Source of the DNA: Candidatus Thorarchaeota archaeon
Lineage (GTDB): Archaea; Asgardarchaeota; Thorarchaeia; Thorarchaeales; Thorarchaeaceae
NCBI GenBank assembly: GCA_016840385.1
Contig: JAEOSL010000006.1
Coordinates: forward strand, 1 to 64,000
Direction: 5' to 3'
Length of the DNA: 64,000 bases
In this document: positions 16,701-24,371 of the stretch, in pieces
Position numbering within the stretch: the stretch's first letter is position 1
How the letters are laid out: each line of letters begins with the position of its first letter
The notes under the pieces: generated by a model
Seen by the model: the letters and a program-made list of their open reading frames with translations, nothing else
Databases searched by the model: none
What the model was told of the DNA's origin: nothing
Made by a program: the position numbers and the translations under genes

Positions 16701-16929
16701 AAAGTACGTGAATAATCTCGTGAAACGAATCGAACCGTTGAAGGATGGTGACTTTGAGCCAATGGTGACTATGGTCATTGATGTTGTGGATGAGTTCCAG
16801 TACAAGGGTGTCAAACAATTCTGGATTGCTGAACGTCTTGTGAAGCACACGCATAACCTGTACCCGAATCTATTGAGCGAGCACCTGATGGTCTCCACAC
16901 TTGAGCGGCTTCAGGAGCAGCTCGGATAG
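13744..16929 (+). CDS. HerA/VirB4-type membrane DNA-pump ATPase
   Basis: 1061 residues. Four N-terminal membrane segments (about residues 12-135, e.g. GSIVAICTLFLSNIITL, PTLIFLISYLIAIPQIL) are followed by a mixed domain and a HerA/DUF87 motor with Walker A GNTRSGKTTT (about 550) and Walker B LLVIEEASYVL (about 772). A late RTEHIHQLGKGETIVFLEG segment is typical of this family. Such membrane-anchored ATPases move DNA or unfold protein during conjugation or virion/plasmid transfer. It is the first gene of a three-gene operon ending at the intact rps19. The stop codon overlaps a possible ATA start of the next gene. Confidence 0.88.
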   Translation: MVLTLLGTILKPLMKLAVMGSIVAICTLFLSNIITLPLHYIPSSTPHIVKQVGAAISIIFLGAGFAALIFAKEWRVMKYTGPLGILAPTLIFLISYLIAIPQILFTLSPLQIVVVIILIISGILVLTDIFTGKISGTPWLKRFTIPQSSSSLKTGTSAAVSVSTTTIESFGAFEIVEMPEEYIFDTQNSNPRFWEPFKNMLRAMMASGAPFGFRFERIWGKTRLYYLTLGRSAENLRMNMDLLQRLLGSMLPKFRFERRDRMPSVQYSDGVVGTLTGELVSIENTRQRPDPMTVIAESLLQMENGIFQVYATPVSPGVMRSFKRMMANREYRSTMQKAQHTVSTKRGGLFSGGGETSATVIDIDTTTEADRLFRKHQRHSIEHACNAEISIACWGKNIEQSERDARLILEVTKSTVVPDDPTNDLKVRIYKKPELVQHITTGRPIGRTTLLTPEEFAMFFTLPKSDVSVVLSKREVFSTATRPVPEPVESVVIPVTEEQAERRLVYSEWRIPNHKAIILGNPISASGCGVAGQFVWFDIQKLESHLAIYGNTRSGKTTTALSVVAQAIRSGLNVLILVPMRISDWITLMYLFPDKFWVFKIGGDSALSMHLNMFQPPPGVQVAEWITALGDLLSSWMPNDRVMRMHLDDVLHTAYRNCGWDVETNKMGRPILLSDFWDAVEEVCLNIPYGNEMKQNFFGAIYSRISNMIRNKILVDTYNTDEGITWEQVANNNILISTEGVASDEDSSFIMGLLSIGLHMYKRVHQTKKVTNLLVIEEASYVLTNPDGPDHYGHNSSHFTVNRIVEILTTGGGNGLGVMILEQFPSRLHPAVVKLIVNTIVHAMGEKVERLLIGGHIGIDEKRTEHIHQLGKGETIVFLEGEGAARSVKILPLNLYLDFPLPERKIKDEEIIKHMEPIYEKYPGLGKCVEIPKEIRDRIARAKPSDQIKPTGVGPAPIETNGIKVTERKNIHEFLDNHIRDLAQNPKYVNNLVKRIEPLKDGDFEPMVTMVIDVVDEFQYKGVKQFWIAERLVKHTHNLYPNLLSEHLMVSTLERLQEQLG

Positions 16930-17180
16930 GGGGTCTATCTCTGGGGGGTAAGATCGAGCGACGTAAGGACTATCACGAGAGTGAGGGTGCGATACAGGTT
17001 CGCGAGTCTGAGGATGCAGAGAGAGAGATTGAGGTATGTGAATCGCTCTCAGCAGATATCGAGCAACGAAAGCAAAAGGCACTCGAAAAGATTGACGAGT
17101 CCGATTCGAAGATAGAGTTCAATCTGGAGGAGGTCACAAAGCGAAAGGAACGTGCTCTTGAGAAGATTGAGAGCAGTGAT

Positions 17181-20021
17181 GTGAGTGTAGAGGATAATGA
17201 TATACAACCTCCCAAGAGCGAAGGAACTCAAATGACACTGGAAGCATATGTGTCTGTGAAAGATAGTATTGAGGATAAAGGCGAAACCTCAGAAGAATTA
17301 GAACGAACCGATCAAGTAGAATCAGAAGATTTTGAGAAAAAGAATGACCAATCATCAGAGAAATCCCTTGAGGTAACGGAACAAGAAAACGGACCCAGAG
17401 TGATTGTGTCAGAATCAGAAATTACTCAGAAAGAAACTGACAAGCCCTCCGAGAAAACCTCTGATGCACCAGAACAAGTGAAAGATGTCAGAGAAACTGT
17501 CTCAGAAGAAGTCCTCGAAGAGCTCGGTAATCGCGAGGTCAAGATGTACAGTCCTGAGGTTCAGGGGAGGGAGGTATCATCAACTGAGGAATTGGAGGAA
17601 GTAGTCGAACAAGAAATGCCTGGAATGAAGGAGCATCGTAACTATGAGAAGATGCTGGGGCAGTGTGAGAATCACTTCAAGGCGGAGGAACGGTTCGGGC
17701 ACAGGAAGTGGGTTTCAAGTGGAGAGATTATCAGATTCTCTGAAGAGGTTAATGAACCCGAAAAGACAGTTCGTGCCTGGGTAGTTGAGAGCGCTAGTCC
17801 ATTGATGTATCCCACTCTTGAGAGTGCTATGACGAAGGAAGAGGTTGAGGAGAAGATTCGTGAGGTTCAAAACAATCTGCAGGGAGTTGATTCTTTTGAG
17901 GAGTTGGAGAATCGACTGAACCATCCATATCATGAAACTCATACCAAGGCTCAGGTGAGTTACCCGAAGGACCTTGAGTCTGCTAGAAAGTATTACGAGT
18001 TTCTGGATGAGATAGCAAAGGGTGGGACCATAGCTGATGTGTCGAAGAGAGTTGGAATTAGTCAAGGTAGTGGATCACGGTATCTCGAAGGCAGAATTAC
18101 TCGCCTCACCCATAAGGCAATTGAAACTATCCCGGAATTAGAAACAGTGGAAGTGAAAGAAACTTTTCACATTGATACACCTGAGAAATACGAACGTGCT
18201 TTGCAACGTCATCCCTTTGTCAAGGACCTACCAGATTTCAAGCAGTTGGACCATGAGGCAAGAGTGTATACAACACTCACGGATTTGAAGGCAAGAGGAG
18301 ACCTCCCTGATAAGATGGTGAAGGACCTTGCAAGAGAGAACAAAGTTGGGAAGCAGCAGTTGGCATCATGGCTGAGTGAGCGGAAGACGCAGGAGCTCAT
18401 CGCACGTCTTGAGATTTATGAAAATGCCAGAGAGTCCCATGAAGCGAAGCTTGCAACGGAAGCATTCGAACATCGAATCGACCCGTCAACAGTGTACGAG
18501 CATTTCCAACACTTGAAGGATGTGAAAGAACCAGATCCCAATCAGCTCGCTCAGGCTATTGAGAGTATGTATCAAAACTCTAAGTTATCAACCCGTGTAC
18601 AATGGAGTGAGCTCAGACCATACCATAGTGGGGGTCCTAAGTGGCTTAGGGATGTAGCACAGTCGATTCATGAGCAGCGTGTAGAAGTTGAGACTGTCCT
18701 GAATCAACGAATGGGGCTTGAAGGAAATCCTGATGTAAGATTACGCATCGGAGTTTTGGATAGCAAACTGTACATCCGTAGAGCTGACACCTCCGAGTGG
18801 AACTGGATGAACATCTACAAGAATGAGCAGTTCCATTTCAACAGCCTTGAAGAGAAGAACTCACTCACAGTTGAGGTGCAGACTAGGTTGGGAGTAAGTG
18901 GTCCGAAAAGATTGAGTGATATAGTAGATCAGATAACTGACTACAAAAGAGGTAGTACTTGTGGTATTCCTAACTACGATCTACAATCAAACACGCCGTA
19001 TCTCAAGGGCGAAACGCTTCATCTCTCTTTAGATACAACTGGTAAGAGCATTCGGGATATGCAGAGTAGTATTGAGCAGATTGGGCAAGTAAGAGAAGGT
19101 GTTGGGGGAATAAAAAATCCTCAATTTAGAATGAATGAAACTGAGATAGAGTCCATGTTCACGTCACTTCTTGGTACTGGGTTATCGGATGGACACATTG
19201 AGTTATCAAGCAGCGGATTTGTGTATACAGAATCAAATCGTGACCGGGTGGATATTGTCAATAAGCAGATAGACCAGTTTGGGGACGTCTATCGCAGTGA
19301 GGACATTCGACCAAATGGAGTAATCCGAACTCGGTACGCTTCCGCGTATGGTAGGGCATTGGAGCGACGTGGGTTAACAAAGGGTGATAAGACCCTGCAG
19401 AACGAGGGATGGCCTCAATGGTTGGATGAATCGACGGGAATAGAGAATCTGGAATACTATCGATCACTTTGGGTTCAAGATGGTAATTTCAAATTTGACA
19501 TAAATGGTAGGGCCGCATTCCAAGTAGACCGGGGTGTTGTTTTACGGGATCCTAAAAGAGCTCTGGAATATGGCATTGAAAATACGGCATCTGAGAAGAT
19601 GGCTGAATTTGTTCGAGATAAAGGAAACCGATCTGAAGATGAACTATTCAAAGTTCGATACAAGCTAACGAAAGGTACACTTGATGACCTAACGTATTCA
19701 ACGGATGCAGAAGTTTCTCAAATAGCTAGGGAATTGAAAACAATCGTAAATGATAATCCCCCCAAGTTGATGGTTGCTGAACAAAACGGTCTGAGACAAC
19801 ATGGAATCGAAACAAGGGAATATTTTGCTTATGTTACTTATTCAGAAAATACTGGTAGGTTATCTGGTCTCTGGCATTATGAAACAAGTACACTGAAGGA
19901 TACGATGCGTGTTGCGCTTAAATGTCCTCCAGATGATATACGTAAGAGATCTAAAGTTGAGAGATGGGTTGAGAGTAGACCTGATTTGAAAGAGAAAATT
20001 GAACTTGAGGAGGAAAATTAA
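17181..20021 (+). CDS. LAGLIDADG-type homing-endonuclease-like protein with HTH domains; candidate mobility protein
   Basis: 946 residues from the first canonical start, GTG 17181. The frame is open and coding-like back to 16905: ATA 16926-16928, overlapping the HerA stop, has GGAG (16914-16917) at ideal spacing and would add 85 Glu/Lys-rich residues. An acidic N-terminus (about 1-200) precedes HTH-like segments (TIADVSKRVGISQGSGSRYL at about 285; LARENKVGKQQLASWLSER at about 400). A LAGLIDADG-like segment lies at about 660 (FTSLLGTGLSDGHIELS). The last 35 residues (KCPPDDIRKRSKVERWVES) recur as relics beside S19 tails D, E and G. LAGLIDADG proteins cut long specific DNA sites. The gene overlaps its follower by one base. 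I infer, without proof, that it drives insertion at the rps19 end. Confidence 0.72.
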   Translation: MSVEDNDIQPPKSEGTQMTLEAYVSVKDSIEDKGETSEELERTDQVESEDFEKKNDQSSEKSLEVTEQENGPRVIVSESEITQKETDKPSEKTSDAPEQVKDVRETVSEEVLEELGNREVKMYSPEVQGREVSSTEELEEVVEQEMPGMKEHRNYEKMLGQCENHFKAEERFGHRKWVSSGEIIRFSEEVNEPEKTVRAWVVESASPLMYPTLESAMTKEEVEEKIREVQNNLQGVDSFEELENRLNHPYHETHTKAQVSYPKDLESARKYYEFLDEIAKGGTIADVSKRVGISQGSGSRYLEGRITRLTHKAIETIPELETVEVKETFHIDTPEKYERALQRHPFVKDLPDFKQLDHEARVYTTLTDLKARGDLPDKMVKDLARENKVGKQQLASWLSERKTQELIARLEIYENARESHEAKLATEAFEHRIDPSTVYEHFQHLKDVKEPDPNQLAQAIESMYQNSKLSTRVQWSELRPYHSGGPKWLRDVAQSIHEQRVEVETVLNQRMGLEGNPDVRLRIGVLDSKLYIRRADTSEWNWMNIYKNEQFHFNSLEEKNSLTVEVQTRLGVSGPKRLSDIVDQITDYKRGSTCGIPNYDLQSNTPYLKGETLHLSLDTTGKSIRDMQSSIEQIGQVREGVGGIKNPQFRMNETEIESMFTSLLGTGLSDGHIELSSSGFVYTESNRDRVDIVNKQIDQFGDVYRSEDIRPNGVIRTRYASAYGRALERRGLTKGDKTLQNEGWPQWLDESTGIENLEYYRSLWVQDGNFKFDINGRAAFQVDRGVVLRDPKRALEYGIENTASEKMAEFVRDKGNRSEDELFKVRYKLTKGTLDDLTYSTDAEVSQIARELKTIVNDNPPKLMVAEQNGLRQHGIETREYFAYVTYSENTGRLSGLWHYETSTLKDTMRVALKCPPDDIRKRSKVERWVESRPDLKEKIELEEEN

Positions 20022-20944
20022 TGACATGTGACTTAACTCTACTCAAAAAAATAATGATGGATACGATAAGTGATGAAACTGGAGTTGCAGGTGTCCCTAT
20101 CATAGTTGTTGAACGAAGAATGCAAGATAGTATTGAGGTCGCTGGTCTGCAATGTGGATTGTCCCAAATACGTGAAATCATTCAACGAGCTCTTGATGAT
20201 TGGGAGATTGACAAGACACCGGATGAACTAGCCTATTCAAAGATGAGAGAACTTGGGATGCCAGTACGTAGTGGATTTACGTGGCATCTCAAAATTCTTC
20301 CCCCTGAGAAGATTGCTTTATACAAATCTCTTCGCCCTGAAGTGAAAGCGCTGATTCAGCTTTTGAGAGAGCAGAATGATCCAGACAATTTGGGAGTGCT
20401 GCCTGTTGACCTTGCTGCAAAGAGATTGGTTGAGCAAGGATTTTCTGAGGATGATACCAAGAGTATCTATGCAAAAGATATCATTGAGGATTTTGGGACT
20501 AGCTGGGGCGACAACCGAGTTTGGTGCTATGGATTAATGCCAGAGTATAAGAAGAGTGAGGAATACAAACAATGGCAAAAGGAGATAGAGGATGAGTTCG
20601 ACAGAAAACAAGCTAGGCGAGAGCGCATGGTTGAAGAATGTGAGATAACCGGGCCTATTCATGGATACCTCGATGATCTAGCTGAAAAGCGGGAAGTTGA
20701 TTTGATGGAGTTATTGATGAATGAAGATAAGATGGATGAACAGGAGTTTCTACTCAAGAAGGCAGTCATCGAATCAAGGGATGAGGAAGCGGAGAAGAAA
20801 TGGAACGAGATTATCAAGTCTGTGTTCTCTCTCAACTTTTCTGACCTTATTGAACTCAGAGGGCTTTTTCTCGGGAAACCCTTTCCATCACTTGATACGG
20901 TTCAAGAAAAACTTAAAAAATCGAAAGAGAAAAAGGGCGCATAA
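20021..20944 (+). CDS. Unknown protein, third gene of the HerA/LAGLIDADG operon
   Basis: 307 residues, soluble, mostly helical and highly charged. It starts in the stop codon of the previous gene (TAATG overlap), with GAGGAGG just upstream, so the two are translationally coupled. The N-terminus (TISDETGVAGVPIIVVERRM) and the middle (WGDNRVWCYGLMPEYKKSEE) match no family I know. The C-terminal half is likely coiled coil (EEYKQWQKEIEDEFDRKQAR). It ends inside the terminator hairpin that also serves rps19 from the other side. It is probably part of the mobile module. Confidence 0.7.
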   Translation: MTCDLTLLKKIMMDTISDETGVAGVPIIVVERRMQDSIEVAGLQCGLSQIREIIQRALDDWEIDKTPDELAYSKMRELGMPVRSGFTWHLKILPPEKIALYKSLRPEVKALIQLLREQNDPDNLGVLPVDLAAKRLVEQGFSEDDTKSIYAKDIIEDFGTSWGDNRVWCYGLMPEYKKSEEYKQWQKEIEDEFDRKQARRERMVEECEITGPIHGYLDDLAEKREVDLMELLMNEDKMDEQEFLLKKAVIESRDEEAEKKWNEIIKSVFSLNFSDLIELRGLFLGKPFPSLDTVQEKLKKSKEKKGA

Positions 20945-20956
20945 CGCTCCTTTTTC
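20930..20956. terminator. Shared bidirectional terminator between the mobile operon and rps19
   Basis: AAAAAGGGCG, loop CATAA, then CGCTCCTTTTT form an imperfect hairpin with A/T runs on both sides, suiting both converging transcripts. Its sequence is unrelated to the AGCTCTT/AAGAGCT hairpins next to the displaced tails. Confidence 0.7.
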
Positions 20957-20969
20957 CAAATACGGGCTT

Positions 20970-21380
20970 TTACTTCAGCGGAACGTACGCAGAAGACTTG
21001 GTAGCACCGATACCCGGATTTCCGTGCTTAACACGCGCCATCGGGCTCGAAAATTCGCCAAGCACATGCCCAATCATCTGCGGGATGATTTTGACGCGAT
21101 TGAACTTGTTACCGTTGTGAACGGCGATGGTGAGGTCAACCATTTCAGGGAGAACGACCATGTCACGGCAGTGGGTTCTCACAACGACCTCTTTACCCTT
21201 CTTTATAGACTTCCTGGCAGCTCTGAGTTTCATCAGGAGTTTCTTCTGGCGTGGAGGGAGTCCTCTCTTGAGAGTCCTTCTCCTGCGTGTGGGGAGCAGT
21301 TCGATGAGCGAGTCCATGTTCAATTTGACTAGCTCTGATAGGGGGTAACCGCGGTACATTGGTTCTGCTTTCTGTGACAT
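20970..21380 (-). CDS. rps19: Ribosomal protein S19 (uS19), intact
   Basis: 136 residues from ATG 21380, which has AGGTGA at proper spacing. A longer frame to 21425 lacks a ribosome binding site. It is a small-subunit protein of the head that contacts 16S rRNA. Typical archaeal features are the basic TRRRRTLKRGLPPRQKKLL, THCRDMVVLPEMVDLTIAVH, IIPQMIGHVLGEF and C-terminal GIGATKSSAYVPLK. It stands apart from the usual L2-S19-L22 ribosomal cluster; the only same-strand neighbour is a TPR gene. Its 3' end is the template for ten displaced tails to the left, and differs from nearly all of them by synonymous changes (e.g. CCG for CCC, TCT for TCA, GTT for GTA, TAA for TAG). Confidence 0.97.
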   Translation of the reverse strand: MSQKAEPMYRGYPLSELVKLNMDSLIELLPTRRRRTLKRGLPPRQKKLLMKLRAARKSIKKGKEVVVRTHCRDMVVLPEMVDLTIAVHNGNKFNRVKIIPQMIGHVLGEFSSPMARVKHGNPGIGATKSSAYVPLK

Positions 21381-21452
21381 GTAATCACCTAATTTGATAG
21401 ACGGGGATAGCCGTGACCATCCCAAACATCGCTGAAACGAGAAAGTCCGAAT

Positions 21453-22022
21453 TTAAGGCTTGCGTACTGGCCATCTTGTATCATCTTCAGGTTTGTCGAT
21501 GACATTTCCTTCGTCATCAAGGAGACCTGCTTTTCTCATGGCAACTCGAACCCAACCCATGGAGCCTTCCATACCAGGGTCTCTCACAAGGGTTAGTCGG
21601 GCTAATTCGATTGCTTTCTCCCAGTTTTCTAGTTCGTAATTGATCTCAGCCATATGGAGAATTGCCGGGGCCAATCGTTCCTCAATTTCCAGAGTAATTT
21701 CAAAACTTCGAATAGCCTTGTCAAATTCTTTCAAATCCCTGAGAAGTACTCCTTTGTTGAAGTAAGGCACTGGATCATTCGGAGCTAATGAAGCAGCTGT
21801 GTCGAGGTGCTCCAGAGCTTCAATAGTAAGAGGACTATCAATATCGGGTTCATCCTGTGCTTGCATTAAAGCCACAGCGAGAGAAACTCTTGCGTTTGTG
21901 TGGTCTTGCCTCTTTGAAATAATCTCACGGAAGCTATCAATTGCTGCAAGTGTTTCCCCACTTGCAAGTTGTCTTGCAGCTCGCTCATACTCGGTATCTC
22001 TCGAACGTCCAAAGATTGGCAC
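21453..22022 (-). CDS. Tetratricopeptide-repeat protein
   Basis: 189 residues, soluble. Tandem TPR-type helix pairs run from about residue 10 to 170 (YERAARQLASGETLAAIDSF; PVPYFNKGVLLRDLKEFDKA; APAILHMAEINYELENWEKA). They form a protein-binding superhelix; partners are unknown. It lies upstream of rps19 on the same strand (72-base gap), so the two may be cotranscribed. It is divergent from glmM, with about 75 bases for both promoters. Confidence 0.85.
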   Translation of the reverse strand: MPIFGRSRDTEYERAARQLASGETLAAIDSFREIISKRQDHTNARVSLAVALMQAQDEPDIDSPLTIEALEHLDTAASLAPNDPVPYFNKGVLLRDLKEFDKAIRSFEITLEIEERLAPAILHMAEINYELENWEKAIELARLTLVRDPGMEGSMGWVRVAMRKAGLLDDEGNVIDKPEDDTRWPVRKP

Positions 22023-22098
22023 CTATACCACCAAGTTTTCAAACAGATGATAGCTCTTAAGTTATGGCCTAGGAGCACAGTTTGCAGGACGTGACTAA

Positions 22099-23451
22099 AT
22101 GACAAGGAAGAAAATGTTTGGAACAAATGGTGTTCGTGGAGTCATCAATGAAACGATGACAGTTGATTTGGTTCTCAAACTTGGCAAAGCGATCGGTACG
22201 ACGATTGGACCTGGTAAGATTGTTGTGGGTCGTGATGCTCGAAACGGAGGGGAAATGTTCTCCAAATCGGTGATTGCAGGATTGCTCTCAACGGGATGTT
22301 CCATTGTCAATATCGGTTATGTTCCCACACCTACCCTGCAATATGTAGTCCCGCGCATGGATGCGTCTGGTGGGGTCGTTATCACAGCTTCTCACAATCC
22401 TGCTGAGTTTAATGGAATCAAGGTAATGGGTAGCAATGGTATTGAGACATCACGAGAAACTGAAACAAAAATCGAGTCTGTTTTCTTCTCAAATAATTTT
22501 ACAGTATCTGCATGGGATAACCTTGCCTCAGTCACACAGGACAAGACTGCTATTGATCAACACATAGCTGGAATCAAGTCCCATATTGACACAAAAGTTA
22601 TCCAGAAAAGACACCTCGTTGTTGTCATTGATTCAGCTAATAGTGTGGGAGGTCTAGTTACACCAAAACTCATGCGAGATTTGGGTTGCAAGGTGATATC
22701 TCTTAATTCACAACTAGATGGTTCTTTTCCAGGCAGGTCTCCTGAACCCACTCCTGAGAATGTGATTGAATTACGTAAGACCGTGAAATCTGTTGGCGCT
22801 GACCTCGGAATTGCTCATGATGGTGATGCTGATAGAGCAACCTTCGTTGACGAATCCGGAAACATTGTTTCGGGAGATCATTCACTTTCTATCATCGCAA
22901 AACGAATTCTGAAGAAAGGTTCTACCTTGGTTACACCAATCAGCAGTGGTAAACTCATCGAAGATACTGTCGAACAAGCTGGAGCAAAGATTGACTGGAC
23001 TGTTGTGGGTAGTGTTGATGTTTCACATAGGGTTGAAGAAATCAATGCTGAATTAGGCGGTGAGGAAAATGGTGGGGTTTTCTACCCTCCTCTTCAATCA
23101 GTTCGTGATGGGCCTATGACCTCTGCACTCATTGTTGAAATAATGAGTAAAGAAGGCAAGAAACTATCAGAGTTAATCAGTGAATTACCAACTTACTATA
23201 CGGAAAAACAGAAACTGAAGATTCCTGCAGAGAAAATGAGTTCGATGAAGGAGAAGTTATTGGTTTTCACAAAGGATGAAGAACGTATCACTATTGACGG
23301 AATAAAATTGTTCTATGATGATGGTTGGATTCTCATTCGTCCATCAGGTACTGAACCATTGTATAGAATCTTTGCTGAGGGAAAAACTGTAGATAACGCA
23401 AAGAAACTTGCTAAGATTGGAGTGGATTTGATAGAAAGAGCACTGAGCTAG
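22099..23451 (+). CDS. glmM: Phosphohexomutase, probably phosphoglucosamine mutase
   Basis: 450 residues, the usual length of archaeal phosphoglucosamine/phosphomannomutases. The phosphoserine loop is VVITASHNPAEFNG (Ser about 97), the metal-binding loop HDGDADRATF (about 240), the sugar-binding loop GEENGGVFYPP (about 318) and the phosphate-binding loop RPSGTEPLYRIF (about 415). It interconverts hexosamine 6- and 1-phosphates for UDP-N-acetylglucosamine and glycan synthesis. The exact sugar specificity (glucosamine versus mannose/glucose) cannot be read from sequence alone; the archaeal GlmM reading is most likely. Confidence 0.9.
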   Translation: MTRKKMFGTNGVRGVINETMTVDLVLKLGKAIGTTIGPGKIVVGRDARNGGEMFSKSVIAGLLSTGCSIVNIGYVPTPTLQYVVPRMDASGGVVITASHNPAEFNGIKVMGSNGIETSRETETKIESVFFSNNFTVSAWDNLASVTQDKTAIDQHIAGIKSHIDTKVIQKRHLVVVIDSANSVGGLVTPKLMRDLGCKVISLNSQLDGSFPGRSPEPTPENVIELRKTVKSVGADLGIAHDGDADRATFVDESGNIVSGDHSLSIIAKRILKKGSTLVTPISSGKLIEDTVEQAGAKIDWTVVGSVDVSHRVEEINAELGGEENGGVFYPPLQSVRDGPMTSALIVEIMSKEGKKLSELISELPTYYTEKQKLKIPAEKMSSMKEKLLVFTKDEERITIDGIKLFYDDGWILIRPSGTEPLYRIFAEGKTVDNAKKLAKIGVDLIERALS

Positions 23452-23545
23452 ATTACTATTAATCCTCGCTCAAAGTGATTAACTCGGCACACTTAAAGCA
23501 CACTTAGTTAGTAAATTTTGATTTAGTCAGTTTGGAGGATATAGT

Positions 23546-24349
23546 ATGGTTTTCAATCCTTTAGGCCCCGGACTTGAATTGGTTTGGGATATCATTGCAT
23601 TTTTCATTGCATTCTTTGCGGTTTTGATGGCAGTACAAATCAATGCTGCAATTGAAAAGAGTGGTAAACTCTCAACGATTGTCACTCGAAAAGTAATTCA
23701 TATGGTCGTTGCACCCATCGGAATGCTTAGCTGGATGCTCTTCTCGGGTGGAGTTTTCAGTCGCTGGGTAGCATTTCTTGTACCCTTGATGTTCATACTT
23801 CTCTTCGTGGCAATTGGTACTGGTAAAATGGTAAACGAGGATTTTGTCAAATCTATGTCAAGAACTGGTGACCCCAAGGAATTACTAGGTGGTACTCTAT
23901 ATTATGTTGTGCTGTTCGGTATTGCCACTATTCTCTGGTTCTATGTACCTGTTACAGGAATTGCTGGAGCAACTCCCATGGTCGCTGTTATGTTTGGGTG
24001 TCTGGCCGGAGGCGATGGACTTGCAGATATAATCGGTCGCAAATACGGCGGTGAACGCAAGTTTGGAATAGGTGGTGCAGAGAAGACTCTAGCAGGTTCC
24101 TTTGGCATGTTCATAGGTTCGTTCTTGTTTAGCTTCATTCTAACTTTCATCTATTCTCTTGAGATTGGATTTGATATCTTTGCACTGATAATTCCATTTC
24201 TCATTATTAGCCTTGTAGCTACAATCGTAGAGGCAATCACACCAAAAGGTCTAGACAACTGGACTGTTCCGATTATTGTAATCGTTATGGTTGTCTTGTT
24301 CTACACCTTCATACCCGTTTGGTGGCCATTCCCGCTTCTGACGATATGA
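23546..24349 (+). CDS. CTP-dependent phytol/dolichol-kinase-like membrane protein
   Basis: 267 residues with about seven membrane helices. The hallmark motifs of the SEC59/VTE5 polyprenol kinase and CDP-lipid family are present: RKVIHMVVAPIG near residue 50, DPKELLGGTLYY, and GGDGLADIIGRKYG followed by KTLAGSFGMF (about 155-190). The protein probably phosphorylates a polyprenol or geranylgeraniol in the membrane. It begins with GGAGG (23534-23538) and is followed 23 bases later by isopentenyl phosphate kinase, so the pair likely serves isoprenoid lipid or dolichol phosphate supply. Confidence 0.8.
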   Translation: MVFNPLGPGLELVWDIIAFFIAFFAVLMAVQINAAIEKSGKLSTIVTRKVIHMVVAPIGMLSWMLFSGGVFSRWVAFLVPLMFILLFVAIGTGKMVNEDFVKSMSRTGDPKELLGGTLYYVVLFGIATILWFYVPVTGIAGATPMVAVMFGCLAGGDGLADIIGRKYGGERKFGIGGAEKTLAGSFGMFIGSFLFSFILTFIYSLEIGFDIFALIIPFLIISLVATIVEAITPKGLDNWTVPIIVIVMVVLFYTFIPVWWPFPLLTI

Positions 24350-24371
24350 ACTACCTCTAAGGTGATTTACC

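Noticed and set aside
378..20960. Integron cassette array
   Set aside because: The one-gene-per-repeat layout is similar, but no IntI-type recombinase is present and the repeats are gene ends with simple terminator hairpins rather than attC-like bulged structures. I keep it only as an analogy.
20721..21332. 203-codon plus-strand open frame across the rps19 region
   Set aside because: It is antisense to rps19 and out of frame with the 307-residue gene; Arg/Ser-rich shadow of both.
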